NCBI GenBank assembly: GCA_023014335.1
Contig: JAECYW010000004.1
Coordinates: forward strand, 1,488,001 to 1,552,000
Length of the DNA stretch: 64,000 nucleotides
Direction of reading: 5' to 3'
Source: Galerina marginata
Lineage: Eukaryota > Basidiomycota > Agaricomycetes > Agaricales > Galerinaceae
The notes under the pieces were generated by a model, which did no database searches, was not told where the DNA came from, and was given only the letters and a program-made list of their open reading frames with translations. Every line of letters starts with the position of its first letter. Within the stretch, counting starts at the first letter, position 1. Shown piece by piece: positions 27,245-38,156 of the stretch. Position numbers and translations under genes: made by a program.

Positions 27245-27535
27245 CTTGGTCACAAGGGTTACCCTTACACTAATAGCCAGGCACCTGCTAATCGGTGATC
27301 CGATTTCACGGAGGGTTTCTACCGCACTGCTGAGCGTAAGCATTTGACATGAGCGATGATTTAAGACTCCCCAACCGAGAGTATATCCACTCTTGTCAGT
27401 TGGTTGGCTCTCGGCTGTCAGACAGGTTTATGTGATAGAAAATTTACTACTAGGACACCTCGAAGAAAATGATAAGGATGACCACGCTTGCCACAGCGCT
27501 CTAATGAATGGGCTTGGTTGCCAGAATTTAATCCT

Positions 27536-28610
27536 TTACTTTTGGCTGAAGAATTTTATTCCTCTGTGTAGCTGAACAGCTTGAACCAGGATCAAAATTG
27601 TCAGGAACGCCGCGCCAGTTACGACTGGCCACTCAAGCTGACCAGTAGAGTCTGGAACTATTGCATCGCTTCTGTTCGTCCACGCGGCGATTACGATAGT
27701 TACCCCACAGAATAAAATAGACCTTGGTTAAAATTAGTTCATGTTTCATGAGAAAATGAGGAAAAACCACACACCAAGCGAGGGATGAAATGGGCTGCGA
27801 GTAAAATATCCAGAAATCCATAGATTCTGTATCTTTGAGTGACCGGGAAGCCTGAAAAAATCCGTTCCAGATGTAATGCCATAAATCTAAAATGGTCAAT
27901 ATACTGACCTCAATCCACTTGTGCCGCATTCGCCGCGTGCGGAGGCTTGACCTCATAAACAAGTACCAGTTACTTGAAACAAGCCCCGCACTCGAGCACA
28001 GGCAAGCGGACGAAGCAGCGGTGCGAGTAAAAATATTGTTACCGACGCCGCTGACTTGGAAAAGCGCTAGAGAGATCTACAATAGATCAAGTCTCCCTTG
28101 TCAGGGAGTGCCGAAAGAGAAATAGTGTAGATGTTATACTAACGGGACAATGAAGGCGCATCCTTTGCGCGCTATCGTCCACATCCGTGTGATCTGCGTT
28201 ATGTTAGCGTTCCAATCATATACAGCAAGGTCCCCCATCATGAGCTCGAGAGCACGATCGCGTGGGGATATGGCACTCTTTTGACGAGGGAGGTCTCCGA
28301 ATCGGAACGCCATTTGTTTGTAAAGTAGTAGATGTAAGCCAAATGTGTCCAATGTCGTTGTCAGCGTGTATAAGCCACTGATGAGACGGGCCCAATTGGA
28401 TGTAGGACTATTGCAGGTGATTAAGGTCATCAAAAGTGTAGGCTCACGGGCGAAGGTTCATACGCACTTTTTAGCACGCGACGCAGGGCCGGGGCTGGAT
28501 TCGGGGCCACGAAGAGTGGACTCTCCGACCACTTGATTGATTGTGTTTGTAAGTGACTCAGAAGAACGTCGCGAAAAATAGTTCAATACGATGTTTCGAG
28601 AAAGAGACAT
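27536..28610 (-). CDS. Family member M2, possibly damaged
   Basis: Close relative of M3. Minus-strand exons give SGLYTLTTTLDTFGLHLLLY, ITQITRMWTIARKGCAFIVP, LFQVSGVGNN, SACLCSSAGLVSSNWYLF and HKWIE. The last exons read DFWIFYSQPISSLAW and ILVQAVQLHRGIKFFSQK, then TAA at 27536. The conserved GYDQWN box is VYDWN here: the Gln codon is deleted and Gly is replaced. Exon 3 is 168 nt instead of the 169 nt counted in M3, M4, M6 and M7, because one G is missing just after the acceptor. With the usual donor this creates an early stop; a shifted donor (GTATAA, six nt later) would rescue the frame. The frame that joins exon 2 in phase has no ATG, whereas the MSLSRN start at 28610 joins out of phase. The gene may be decaying. 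Confidence 0.55.
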
Positions 28611-28665
28611 GATGAGATGCTGGTCCCGGGGTTGGTTCGTTCTCAATTGTTGAAGCTTGTCCCAG

Positions 28666-28673
28666 CTTTTATA
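28666..28673 (-). promoter_or_regulatory. TATA box of M2
   Basis: TATAAAAG on the minus strand, 56 bp upstream of the ATG at 28610. A near-identical element lies at the same place before M3. Confidence 0.45.
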
Positions 28674-28780
28674 ATCTTGGAACTTGGCAGGTTCCAAGTG
28701 CCAATATGGAGATACCAATTATCACAGAAGGTATTTTGTGGCCTTGACTGTGCTGGGTTGTTTCTACACGTGTATGCCCA

Positions 28781-29055
28781 AGGGACTTTCGGTGCGTGTA
28801 ATGGAGCAGCGGCAGTGACGCTTATTGACAGATGAACTGTCACGTGCACGTTTCTTTCCTTATTTTAGCTGCTTAATCGGCGATCGCACCCATTCCGAAG
28901 AAGCTCCCGGTCATACAAAAACTCGCTCAGGGACTTTCGGCGCTTGCAATGGAGCAGCGGCATTGACGAGCTGACCGGCAATACCAAAACTGGACCCTGG
29001 CTATGTATCAGGGACTTTCGGCAGTGACGCCTATCGGCAGATGATCATTGACAGT
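28781..29055 (+). repeat. Three degenerate copies of a GGGACTTTCGG unit
   Basis: AGGGACTTTCGG occurs at about 28781, 28929 and 29010. The first two copies continue with AATGGAGCAGCGGCA and TGACG; the first and third share GTGACGC and GGCAGATGA/GACAGATGA. Spacing is irregular (about 148 and 81 bp). Confidence 0.6.
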
Positions 29056-30226
29056 ACGTATACGCGACCCAAAGGAATCAAACATATAGGTACAATCGTC
29101 ACACAGCCATGAAAACTGACCTCCCCGGCGTTCTCCCACCTGCACTCATTTTCACAAGCTGACAGCCGCCACCTCTGCACTCCTTATGTCAGTAGACGAC
29201 AACTCTCGCTTGCCGCCCTCCAGAGAGTATATGGATGTCTGCAAACATGCTTGATGGACTTTGTCGTGTTTCTGCAGTTCAGTTGGTCGCATTGTTCTCT
29301 CTCATCGTATTTCTCTACATTAGAATATTTGTTTGCTGGACAGGCGGTTTCCCCGAACGCTGAAACCTGCAAGCGCGATAGGTCATATGGACTCGGGGGA
29401 ATGCTAATACTTTTGGGTGAAAGGATGGACATCGTACCGTATACCGTTGATTGCGTCTTGATCTGAACCTCAAATCCTTTCAGAACGGCTGGCTTCTAAT
29501 AAGCCGCTCGACGTCATTGGGTGGGAAACAGTTGAGTTCTAAGCCGCTCGAAGTCATTGGGTGGGAAATGGCCTCTGGCAGTGATGAATGAGACGAACCC
29601 TCTTTGGACAACCACCCTCAGGCAACCCTCAGCAGCACTGATAAACAACTAGTGATCTTAATGAGGTGTGTGCTGTTAGATTGCCCTTTGGTCTTTTCGT
29701 CAACTCGGAGATCCCTTGGCCACATATACTTCCCCATGGACAGATGTTTTTCAGCCCACTGAGAGCCGCTCGGCAAACGCGGGCTTATTTGTAGACTGGC
29801 CAAAAATGCGCCTTTCTGCGCTACCTCCTCTTTCATTGCATGCAGCACAATCGGTATCTTTCATGAGAGTTACACATTGCAATGAGTCGTCGAAGGAAGA
29901 AATACCGGAGCTGGCTCCGTAGCCCTAATTTTTTTGTGATTTGGTCGCTTTAAGTTCTCCTACATATAGAATAAGTACTTGGCAGATGTAGGCCGGTGCT
30001 AAAGCATGGAAAAAACGAGTCCCGCTTGCTGCAGCCCTCGACGCCGAGTCGACGGCACGTAAGACCGACTCCAACTTACTCCGCTTAGTTCATTGGTTGT
30101 CAGATTCAGACAGGTAAATGTGATAGAAAAGATTGTTCATAAAACACACTCCAAGACTAATGATAGGCATGGCCACGTTTCCCACAGCGCTCTAAAGAAT
30201 GGGCTTGGTTGCCAGAATTTAATCCT
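29056..30226. other. Stretch without a gene; short tandem duplication inside
   Basis: No coding pattern is recognised. A block containing TAAGCCGCTCGA and GTCATTGGGTGGGAAA is present twice at about 29499-29528 and 29540-29568. From about 30090 the sequence matches the 3' flank of M2 (about 27395 onward), so the M2/M3 duplication extends beyond the coding region. Confidence 0.45.
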
Positions 30227-31233
30227 CTACTTCTGGCTGAAGAATCTCATACCTCTGTATATCTGAACGGCTTGAGCCAGGATCAACACAGTGAGGAACA
30301 CCGCGCTGGTTACCGCTGGCCAGTCAATTTGACTAGAACTAGTAGTAGAAAGCATAACATCGCTCTTGTGCGTCCACATAGCAATGAAAATAGTCACCCC
30401 GCAGAAGAAGGTAGACCTTCATTAAAAATCAGTTCCCAATTCATGACAAATAGAGAGAATCACACACCAGGTGAGGGATGAAATGGGCTGCGAGTAAAAT
30501 ACCCAAAAATCCACGGATTCTGTGGCTTTGAGTGAACGAGAAGCCTGAATAAATCAGTTCCAGATAGAATGCCTTGAATCTAAGATGGTGAATATCCTGA
30601 CCTCAATCCACTTGTGCCTCATTCGGCGTGTGCGGAGGCTTGGCCTCATAAACAAGTACCAATTACTTGCCACAAGTCCCGCACCCGAGCATAGGCAAGC
30701 GGACAAAGCAGTGGTGCGAGCGTATATATTGTTACTGACACCGCTCACTTGAAAAAAGGCCAGAGAAATCCTGTAATAAATCAAATCTCCCTCGTCAGGG
30801 AGTGCCGAAAGAGGAATATAAACAGATGTTATACTGACGGGACAATGAAGGCGCATCCTTTGCGTGCTATCTTCCACATCCGTGTTATTTGTGTTATGTT
30901 ACCGTTCCACTGATCGTATCCGGCGAAGTCCCCCGTCATGAGCTCGAGAGCACGGTCGCATTGGGATTTAGCACTCTTTTGAAGAGGGAGGTTTCCGAAT
31001 CGGAATGCCATTTGTTTGTAAAGTAGTAGGTGCAAGCCGAATGTGTACAATGTTGTTGTCAGCTTGTATAAGCCGCTGATTAGGTGAACAGAATCGGATA
31101 TAGAACTATTGCAGATGATCGGGGTCGTCATAAAATATAGATTTCCAGGGATAGGTTCATACGCACTCTTTAGCGCGCGGCGCAGGGTCGGGGCTGGATT
31201 CGCGACTTCCAGAAGTGGACTCTCCGACCTCAT
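30227..31233 (-). CDS. Family member M3: multi-pass membrane protein
   Basis: Near twin of M2, apparently intact. Exon 1 from ATG 31233 gives MRSESPLLEVANPAPTLRRA and joins exon 2 in phase 2. Exon 2 gives SGLYKLTTTLYTFGLHLLLY and the box GYDQWNGNITQITRMW, then ARKGCAFIVP. Exon 3 (30602-30770, 169 nt) gives ISLAFFQVSGVSNNIYARTT, ALSACLCSGAGLVASNWYLF and HKWIE. The last exons read SVDFWVFYSQPISSL, FCGVTIFIAMW and VQIYRGMRFFSQK, then TAG at 30227. Another ATG at 31309 (MSLSRNFILNYF) opens a frame that is also kept in M2 but joins exon 2 out of phase. It could be an upstream ORF or reflect an extra intron. Four to five membrane helices are expected. Confidence 0.7.
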
Positions 31234-31357
31234 AACGGATTGTGTTTGTAAGCGACTCGGAAGAATGTGGTAAAAAATAGTTCAATATGAAGTTTCGAGA
31301 AAGAGACATGTTGAGATGCAAGTCCCGGGGTTGGGTAGCTTTCAATCGTCGAAGCCT

Positions 31358-31366
31358 CCTTTTATA
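31358..31366 (-). promoter_or_regulatory. TATA box of M3
   Basis: TATAAAAGG on the minus strand, 49 bp upstream of ATG 31309 and 125 bp upstream of ATG 31233. Confidence 0.45.
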
Positions 31367-31514
31367 GTTTGTGCTAGATCTGGCGGCGCTTCGACCTCCG
31401 GAGAAACCCGTGAAATCAACTGCTCAAAGCAGTATGGCTGTCAATCATGTTGTGGAAAAGCGGTGCTACGATTACGCAGGTTACTCACGACCAACGACCT
31501 CTTGCGTGCGCATT

Positions 31515-32460
31515 GCTTGGGATCCTAACTATATATTTACTAAATAGACAAAACTCTAGAGCTTTACCCGATCTCATGGATTAGAGAAGCCGTTTCATAA
31601 GACACCACCCTCTTCTGGAAAGCAGATGCCGTGGTCATTTTGTCTACTAGTAATGATTAACAACCTTTCCCCCTCGCACTGCTTGGGATCCTGACTAAAA
31701 TAACCACCTCTACCCCCTTCTGGATCGTACATTCCGCGTTCGCGTCACCTGGAGGAGGAGGAGGCGGACGAGGAGGACGAGGAGGAGGTTTTCATATTGA
31801 CGTGGTCCCCATAAGGGAACTGCCAGTTCAAAAAATTAGGATCCTAAAAATTGGGATCCTAAATGATCAGTGACATTTCGCGTTCGCATGGTGCAATGCG
31901 AACGTGAAATGTCGCTGATCGTTCAGGATCCTGATCCTGACTAAAAAATTACTAAAATAGACAGGACCTCTACCCCCTCTGGATCGTAGAAGCCGTGGTC
32001 AATGATCAACCCCCTTTCGCGTTTGCATTAATGGGATCCTGGATAAAATTGATAAGAACTCTATACCCTTTTAGATCGTACTCGAGTAGATGCCGTGATC
32101 ATTTTATCTAATGATCAATGACCTTTCGCGTTCGCATTGCTTTGGTCCAGGATCCTAATTAAATCTACTAAAATAGATAGGACTCCACCCCATACTCTAG
32201 GATCCTAAAAATTTGTCAAATGATCAATGACCTCCCGCCGAGTCTAGGATCCTAGAAATTTGTCAAATGATCAATGACCTCTCGCCGAGTCTCGCGTTTG
32301 CATTGCTTTAAAATTGGGATCCTGAAAATATGCCACAACTCTACACTCTTCTAAATCATAGGTGCCGTCCTCAGAGTATGATTAAACTTTCGCGTTTGCG
32401 CATGTGTTGCTTGGGATCCTAAACTAAAATAGACAAAACTCTACCCCCTTCTGGATGCAA
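31515..32460 (+). repeat. Degenerate GGATCCT-rich minisatellite
   Basis: GGATCCT occurs at least ten times in about 0.9 kb. It is embedded in a loosely repeated unit that also contains ACTAAAATAGACA, ACTCTACCCC, TCTGGATCGTA, GATCAATGACC and TTCGCGTTCGCATTGCTT. Unit length varies and copies are diverged. A purine-rich GGA run lies at 31751-31789. No coding function is seen. Confidence 0.7.
31865..31920. repeat. 56-bp near-perfect inverted repeat
   Basis: Two 25-nt arms (31865-31889 and 31896-31920), starting GATCAGTGACATTTC and ending GAAATGTCGCTGATC, pair with two mismatches around a 6-nt loop. The arms consist of the minisatellite words TTCGCGTTCGCAT and its complement, so the hairpin probably arose by an inverted copy of one repeat unit. 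Confidence 0.75.
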
Positions 32461-32789
32461 GCTCCCATCCAATCCATGGTTCAGTAAAATCAATGGTTCA
32501 GTAAATGGTGTATAATAGTACAATGTATATCGACAAAGGGGAATAAAATACAGACACAAAAGCGTTCGTTTAGGAGTATGTTTGATACGGTTATAATTAA
32601 TGGGAGAATAGGTATCGGGTGCGGGTATATATCGTATGGTACATGTACTTGATTGTGCGAGCGAGCGAGCGAAATCGAAATCGTGGCAGAAATGGGGGTA
32701 GAGGCTAAGAATAGGCGGAACGATAAATGGGCGACCATGAGAGGAAGAAAGCAGATGAATGCCAGAAGGAGTCGAGAGAAATGTGCAGT

Positions 32790-33766
32790 TTAGTTGGGCA
32801 ATGCGCCTGGCATCGCATCGACACCCTCGACGAATCTGCCTTTATCTCCTCTTGCCGGCAGCGCCCCGGGCGCGGTGACGTCCTTTGATTTCTTGGACCG
32901 TGAACCAAAGAAGCTGAATCCTGATGATCGAGAACTTGATGACGATCCTATGTTATTCGAGCTCGGTGCGATCGCAGTGGTCGACACAGTTGTTCCTTTC
33001 TTGAGTGGCTTTTCCGACTTGGAAGTAGAGCCAACCGGCGGAGGGGGAACGTCGACGAGCGAATCTTTGAGCTCAGGACCAGTCATACCCGCTCCGGGTT
33101 TGACCTGCTCGACGTCGTTCTTGCTTAGCGCCGGCTGAGCGACCACACCCTTGGTCTTCCGCTTTCCGAGCCAACCCCAACCAGTCGACTGGTCCTCTTC
33201 ATGAACCCCACCCATCTTGATAAATTCCTCTCCTCGAATCCGCAGGAACTCCTCCACAAGCGCCACATTCCGCGAATTAGCCTTGAAGCTCGCGAGAAAC
33301 ACGTCTCCGACAAAAGGAACGAGACCCACGCCGGCGCTGACGGCGTTGTTCATGAGCATGCGGCGTAGAAGCCACCCTGGGAGGTCGAGCTTTTGTGCTG
33401 GGCGGAGGATGAAGAGGTAGTTCAGGCCGATGTCAGCGAAGTCGCCGACGAGGGGGACGAGCCCAATGATGAATGTGTACCCGAAGCGCATGCCGAGGAT
33501 GGAGAAGCCTTTGTCGAGGCGGTGGGCGCGGGTCATGAGTGTGCGCAGGATACGGGCGTCGCGTTTCGAGAGACCTGGCGGGATTGCGCGCTGTGCTGAA
33601 CGTTAGTTGACGGTGATGATATGGGTTGAAACGATCAACGAACCTTTCTTCGTTTCTGCCTTCCTCTGTCGTCGGTGTAGACCTCGTAGAGAGGGTCGGA
33701 AGGTGCATATTGCTCGAGGTGTTTTTCGAACAGTTTCTTGCCCGCTGTGCCTAGCAGTGCAGTCAT
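32790..33766 (-). CDS. DUF4112 protein, copy 1
   Basis: This is a fungal DUF4112 protein, probably membrane-associated, function unknown. Minus-strand exon 1 from ATG 33766 gives MTALLGTAGKKLFEKHLEQY and YEVYTDDRGRQKR. After an intron at about 33598-33647 the domain follows: RAHRLDKGFSILGMRFGYTF, GLVPLVGDFADIGLNY, MNNAVSAGVGLVPFVGDVF and FKANSRN. Two hydrophobic stretches flank conserved GD pairs. The C-terminal third is low-complexity (Ser runs, SKKSK), with DVEQVKPGAGMTG shared with copy 2. The stop is at 32790-32792. Copy 2 at 45750 shares domain, linker and tail. The two genes are about 12 kb apart in opposite orientation. Confidence 0.8.
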
Positions 33767-33854
33767 TCAGATAGTCCTGTGAGAAGAGTGGGTATTTGGA
33801 TTGTAAAAGCTTTGGAAACGAGGGTGAATGTCAATGAAGGGGTGTGGTGTGGAA

Positions 33855-33959
33855 CTTTATAGAGGCTTGGGGTGGTGCAAAGAGCGTCACCATCGCGTCG
33901 ATCCATGCTCCGAGAGGGCACAGCAACGCGGCTGGCAAACGCTGTACCTGCGACGTCAT
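33855..33959 (-). promoter_or_regulatory. Promoter of DUF4112 copy 1 with elements shared with copy 2
   Basis: Reading the minus strand toward the gene, there is a CRE-like GATGACGTCG (33951-33960), then a 21-nt block at 33871-33891 (GGTGACGCTC, then TTGCACCACC) and TATAAAG at 33855-33861. The same three elements in the same order precede copy 2; the 21-nt block differs at one position only. Confidence 0.65.
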
Positions 33960-34238
33960 CGACAGGTTAGCTTTGGCCCTGTTTGTGTACTTCCCACGCC
34001 ATCCCTCTGACTCACCCAGCCTGCCCTTTTCTTTCCTCTCGTTCATCCTCCTCAATGTTGCCATTGTCATCGTCGGCCTCCGAGGCGATCTCAAAAATTT
34101 CTTGAATTTTGTGCACTCCGCGTGGTCCAGTTGTGGGGTCCATCTCGTCAACCAGCTGCCTCTCGCCACGTCGACGCAAATACCGACTCCCTTCGTCCTA
34201 TGTGCCCTTTTCCAGCTAGTTACGACCATTAAATCACG

Positions 34239-35190
34239 ATGGACTCCGAGCTCGTCGACGAAGCTGTGCCTCTAGCTACCCCAATCTCCGTGCAGTGTCG
34301 TATGTCGATCCGCAGTTCCCTCTAGGTTCCGGCGATCTGGCTTGTTAACTAATCTGTCACTTGCGATATCTGGACCGTCTGATTTTGTCCTTGCGGTTCT
34401 CGTTATGTATTTTAACGCCGCCATCATTGGAAACTACTATTGTCACTGGCTCTGCTCTCTAGCTGCTCCAAGTTCTTGTGGACTGCCAGGACAGTCTGGA
34501 TGATCTTGACTTTCCGCTTTGTGCTCGATTCCCCTGAGCTGAGATAACCGGCTAGGTGAAGCCTTTCCCAGTTTTATGTGGCTCTCGTATTCCCATGGCG
34601 ACGAATTTGGAAGACAATGAGGAAGGTGCACACTGCTGTCTCGTAAGCAAGCGAAAAGTATCGATGTTTGTTCATGGAATGGTTTTTTTGCTACGTTATC
34701 TCTTGCGTTCTTTCAAGTGAGTGGAGTGAACAAATGCGTCCCAGCGCGCACTGCATCCCTCGTCGCTTGCATATGCTCTGGTGGTGGGCTTTAGTTGTAA
34801 TTGGACTTCGTATATGAAGTCATTCCTCGGAGCCCGCCTTATGAAAGCTAAATGGATCGAGATACACATCAATTCTATGGACTTAGTATGGTGGACCGGA
34901 TTGTTCATTGACCTTTTTCAGTACTCCCCATTTCTTCCTCTCCTCCTAGAACGGTGATCGGTCCTCGAGGCTACTCTCTTCCCTTGCTTGGTAAGTTTCG
35001 TTCCCCTCTCTTTGGTAAGCTTCAACAAATGTCAAACCCAAAGGTCTGCCTTGTTCTTGATTGTAGACGTTGGGATTGTGACGTGGATAAACTCGAATGC
35101 AACCGATCTCCCTCCAGCCAACGGTTGGATGGACTCGGCCATGGTGGAAGCGCTGTATTGTTAATAACATACAAATCTACCGGGACATAA
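34239..35190 (+). pseudogene. Relic of an eighth member of the M family
   Basis: Fragments of the family appear in the right order on the plus strand. RIWKTMRK at about 34600-34625 matches the RMWxxARKG box of the others. LSLAFFQVSGV with ACICSGGGL at 34698-34795 matches exon 3 but then meets TAG and TAA. VGIVTWINSNATD with ANGWMDSA at 35068-35140 matches exon 5, followed by TAA TAA. The acceptor AG before exon 3 is missing. The exon 4/5 intron (GTAAGTTT to CCAAAGGTCT) is still recognisable and is closest to M4. A possible exon 1 starts at ATG 34239 (MDSELVDEAVPL). Stops and lost splice sites make this a dead copy. Confidence 0.65.
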
Positions 35191-35604
35191 CGTTTTATAA
35201 ACTAAATCTTGGAACTCATCGACGCACGGTCTGCCAGACGTTTGAAACTGACGGGCGCCTATTACCAAATGGGGTCACAGTACGAAAATATACCTCCATA
35301 ACAAGCAACTTTCCATGCTCCTCCGCGACGCATATACGTGGCTACTTGTCTGTCCAGGCATACTCGTGTCCAGAAAAGCATTCATTCCCAGGGTATTCAC
35401 ACAGCTGATTGGCCACATGTCCTCAGTGAAGCTTAGGGTCATGATAAGGCTGACAGTTTGTCCTTCTTTCCCATCTAAATGGCGCCGTGGATTCCTTCCT
35501 TATTGGTTGATCAGAACGACGAGCGCGAGGCTCGAGCACTTGAGGCGAAGTTACACAGCAGCTTTTGTAAAGTGATTCTCAGGATAAAAGTGGCACTGCA
35601 CTTA

Positions 35605-35960
35605 TTGCTATTTGCAATGAAGTTGGCGGAGGTCACGTTTCGTGACGCGCGGGCAATCTTCCGTGTTGAAAGTTCCGAATGAACTATCTCGCGAACCACT
35701 GGGCGTAGAATAATAAAAATTAGTGTTCTGGAATCGTCTCGGCGAGTAGATATGCGCCCCACTTTAAAATTTTCAATTTGGTGAAGATTTGATCATTCCC
35801 GAAAATGGGGTAGATGAGGGTGCACTCCGTGAACTTGCGAGACAACCACACGATAAAAAAATATAGTTCTTCTTCAGAATAGCTCTTATGACCTCCAATA
35901 GCTGCGCCCCATCGAAAAAAGGGCAAATATCTATGTTGTGGAAGCCAAATTCGCGTCCAC
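35605..35960 (+). repeat. Left terminal inverted repeat
   Basis: 356-bp repeat matching 39828-40183 in reverse complement. Its inner end precedes the SAM-domain gene by 95 bp. Confidence 0.8.
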
Positions 35961-36055
35961 GATCTCGTGGTCGTGTTCGTCACGCGTTGTTTACCTCTCT
36001 CTATTACCACATCTTTGACATTGCTCTGACACATCGCCCACGCTCATTTCACACA

Positions 36056-37779
36056 ATGGTACGCGGCCAGAAGCACAAGACTCTCACCGGACGCGGCCCG
36101 TCTGCTACTGGTCGGCGCAAGAATGCCAAATCTGTAGATTCTCTGAGTCCTGCAGATGAGAACGACAATCCTGCCCGTCCTCCAACTTCCACTCCTGGGA
36201 AGGCATACCCTAAGCCTAGGCCTTTGAAAAAGGCAGTGGATGATGACCAAAACGGAGAAGCCACTGCTGCACGCGCCCTTGTCACCTTGCAGAACGGCAA
36301 TCGCGCTAACTCACCTCCCATCAACCGCTATTTTCGTGCAGCTGTCGGGCTGCCCAAAGGCACCAACCTTGACCCAAGCTCTGGTGAAGAGGATTATGAA
36401 GAGGATGTGGAGGATGAAGTGGATGAGCTGGGAGAGGATTCTGAAGAAGAGATAGATGAATTGCAGGACTCCGACGATTCCGGCAAGTGTTATGCCCTAT
36501 AGACTTACTGAATTCACTGACTTCTTTTCTTCTAGACCTTCTTCTGCCGACAGGTTCACCAGTTCGCCGACCCAAACTTCCAGAATTCAAAGTCCCCTTC
36601 GTTGTTCCTTTCCGGAATGCTTCGCGCAATGTGGATGGTATCACCTCCAAGACCGCATTTAGTGGTGTCTTGCATCGCCTTTCTGACCGCATGGAAGTTG
36701 GGGTGACCCATCTTTCGGGAATTGGCTACATCCCGTCATATCTACCCAAGGCTTCAAAGCCTCGTCCGGTGCTTCTCGAAGACAGTGCAAGCTGGTATAA
36801 GCTTCTAGAAGACGCCCACAGTTTCATTGAGTCATGCAAAGGCAAAAGTGGTAAAGGTGCTATCAAACCTTTCTCGATCAATATTGTAGATACCACGGCT
36901 CCTGGTGACAGCACTGACTTGAAGGTGAGCAGTGGAAAATTCTTTTTAGCTTGAAATTTATCTTTTGTTCAGAAGAAGAAAAAGCCAGCTGCCATGGAAG
37001 CTCCTTCTCAGCCAGCTCTGAGTTCCAAAGAAGCAGAACAACTCTCTGGGTTCAAAAAGCTTGAGCAGCATTACATGTGCCAGCAGCACAAGAAGGCATG
37101 CCTTGTGCAGGCTGACGGCGAGCATTATCAGCTTACCGTGAATGATCTGACCAAGTGGGCTCATCTTATGGTACATTTTATTGTAGACTCTTCATTTTCA
37201 ACTCACTGACATGAAACTACCTTCTAGGCTGATAATAAGGCACTTCTCGATACTCCACCGGATGCCCTCAAGCTTACTGATTTTGTTCCACGCCAATATG
37301 CGGCCAAGAAGGCCATGGCCAAATCTCAGGCCGAAGTGTCTAATGGTGCACCCGAATGGCTTCAACAGTTAATGGGTGTACTGCTTGTCGGAAACATTGC
37401 GTCCAGCAATCGCACAATGTTGGCTAACACTCCAATGACCCCAGCTCCTTCAGAGTATCACATTCCCTCAACTCCTCGTTCACCACTTCCAACCCTGAAA
37501 CGCCCAGGTTTGCCGCTTGCCTATCCAACTCTTGAGGTCTGGTTGGAATCTCTCGAAAATGACCCTACACGTCAGAAGAAGGCTCAAGGATATCGAAAGT
37601 TATTACCCTTTTTCATGACAAATGGTATTGAAGATTTAGAGGATCTTCTTCATCTGACTTCAGACGAGATGATGAAGATTATTCCTGAAATCAATATTGG
37701 GACTGCCAAGCGAATTCTTGCTTTTGCTCAGGAGGATGCAGTTGATCTTCGTGACCGCAAGAGGCCTCATTTAGTGTAA
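36056..37779 (+). CDS. Transposon-borne protein with C-terminal SAM-like domain
   Basis: Companion gene of the Tc1/mariner-type element, 521 aa, function unknown. Exons fit at 36056-36482, 36536-36924, 36973-37170 and 37228-37779. The first intron uses a GC donor (GCAAGT at 36483); a GT donor nearby would put the next exon out of frame. The N-terminus is basic (MVRGQKHKTLTGRG), then strongly acidic (EEDYEEDVEDEVDELGEDSE), and is likely disordered and nuclear. The middle has FKVPFVVPFRN and SASWYKLLEDAHSFI. The C-terminus has LEVWLESLENDPTRQ, LLPFFMTNGIEDLEDLLHLT and IIPEINIGTAKRILAFA, which has the helix pattern of a SAM domain. It may bind DNA or the transposase. It is unbroken, unlike its neighbour. 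Confidence 0.7.
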
Positions 37780-38156
37780 TATTCTTAATTTAATTACTGC
37801 TCTTCTAATTTGTTATTTGTAGCACTCATATAGTCCTATTGGATTACTGATACCCATTTGTTTACCTGTTTACAGCAAACCCTAATAGTCCCACAGGATT
37901 ATCGATACCTATTCGTATATTTATCAAAATTTAATTGTTTTTAGATATATCCACAGTGGTGATAGTATCCCAAGGCATGATCAGCTGTAATTGAAAAGGC
38001 TGCATCATATAAGTGAAGGTATACATAATTATCATCCTCCTTCTGATCTACATCTTGCCGACCAAGCTCACCATGCCGCCGAACATATGCCTTTATTGAT
38101 GAAAATGCCAGCTCAATGGGATTGTAATCAGGAGAGTACGGGGGCAAAAACATGAC

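Noticed and set aside
33844..34275. 143-codon plus-strand ORF upstream of DUF4112 copy 1
   Set aside because: It runs through the conserved promoter elements of that gene and into the relic; no domain.
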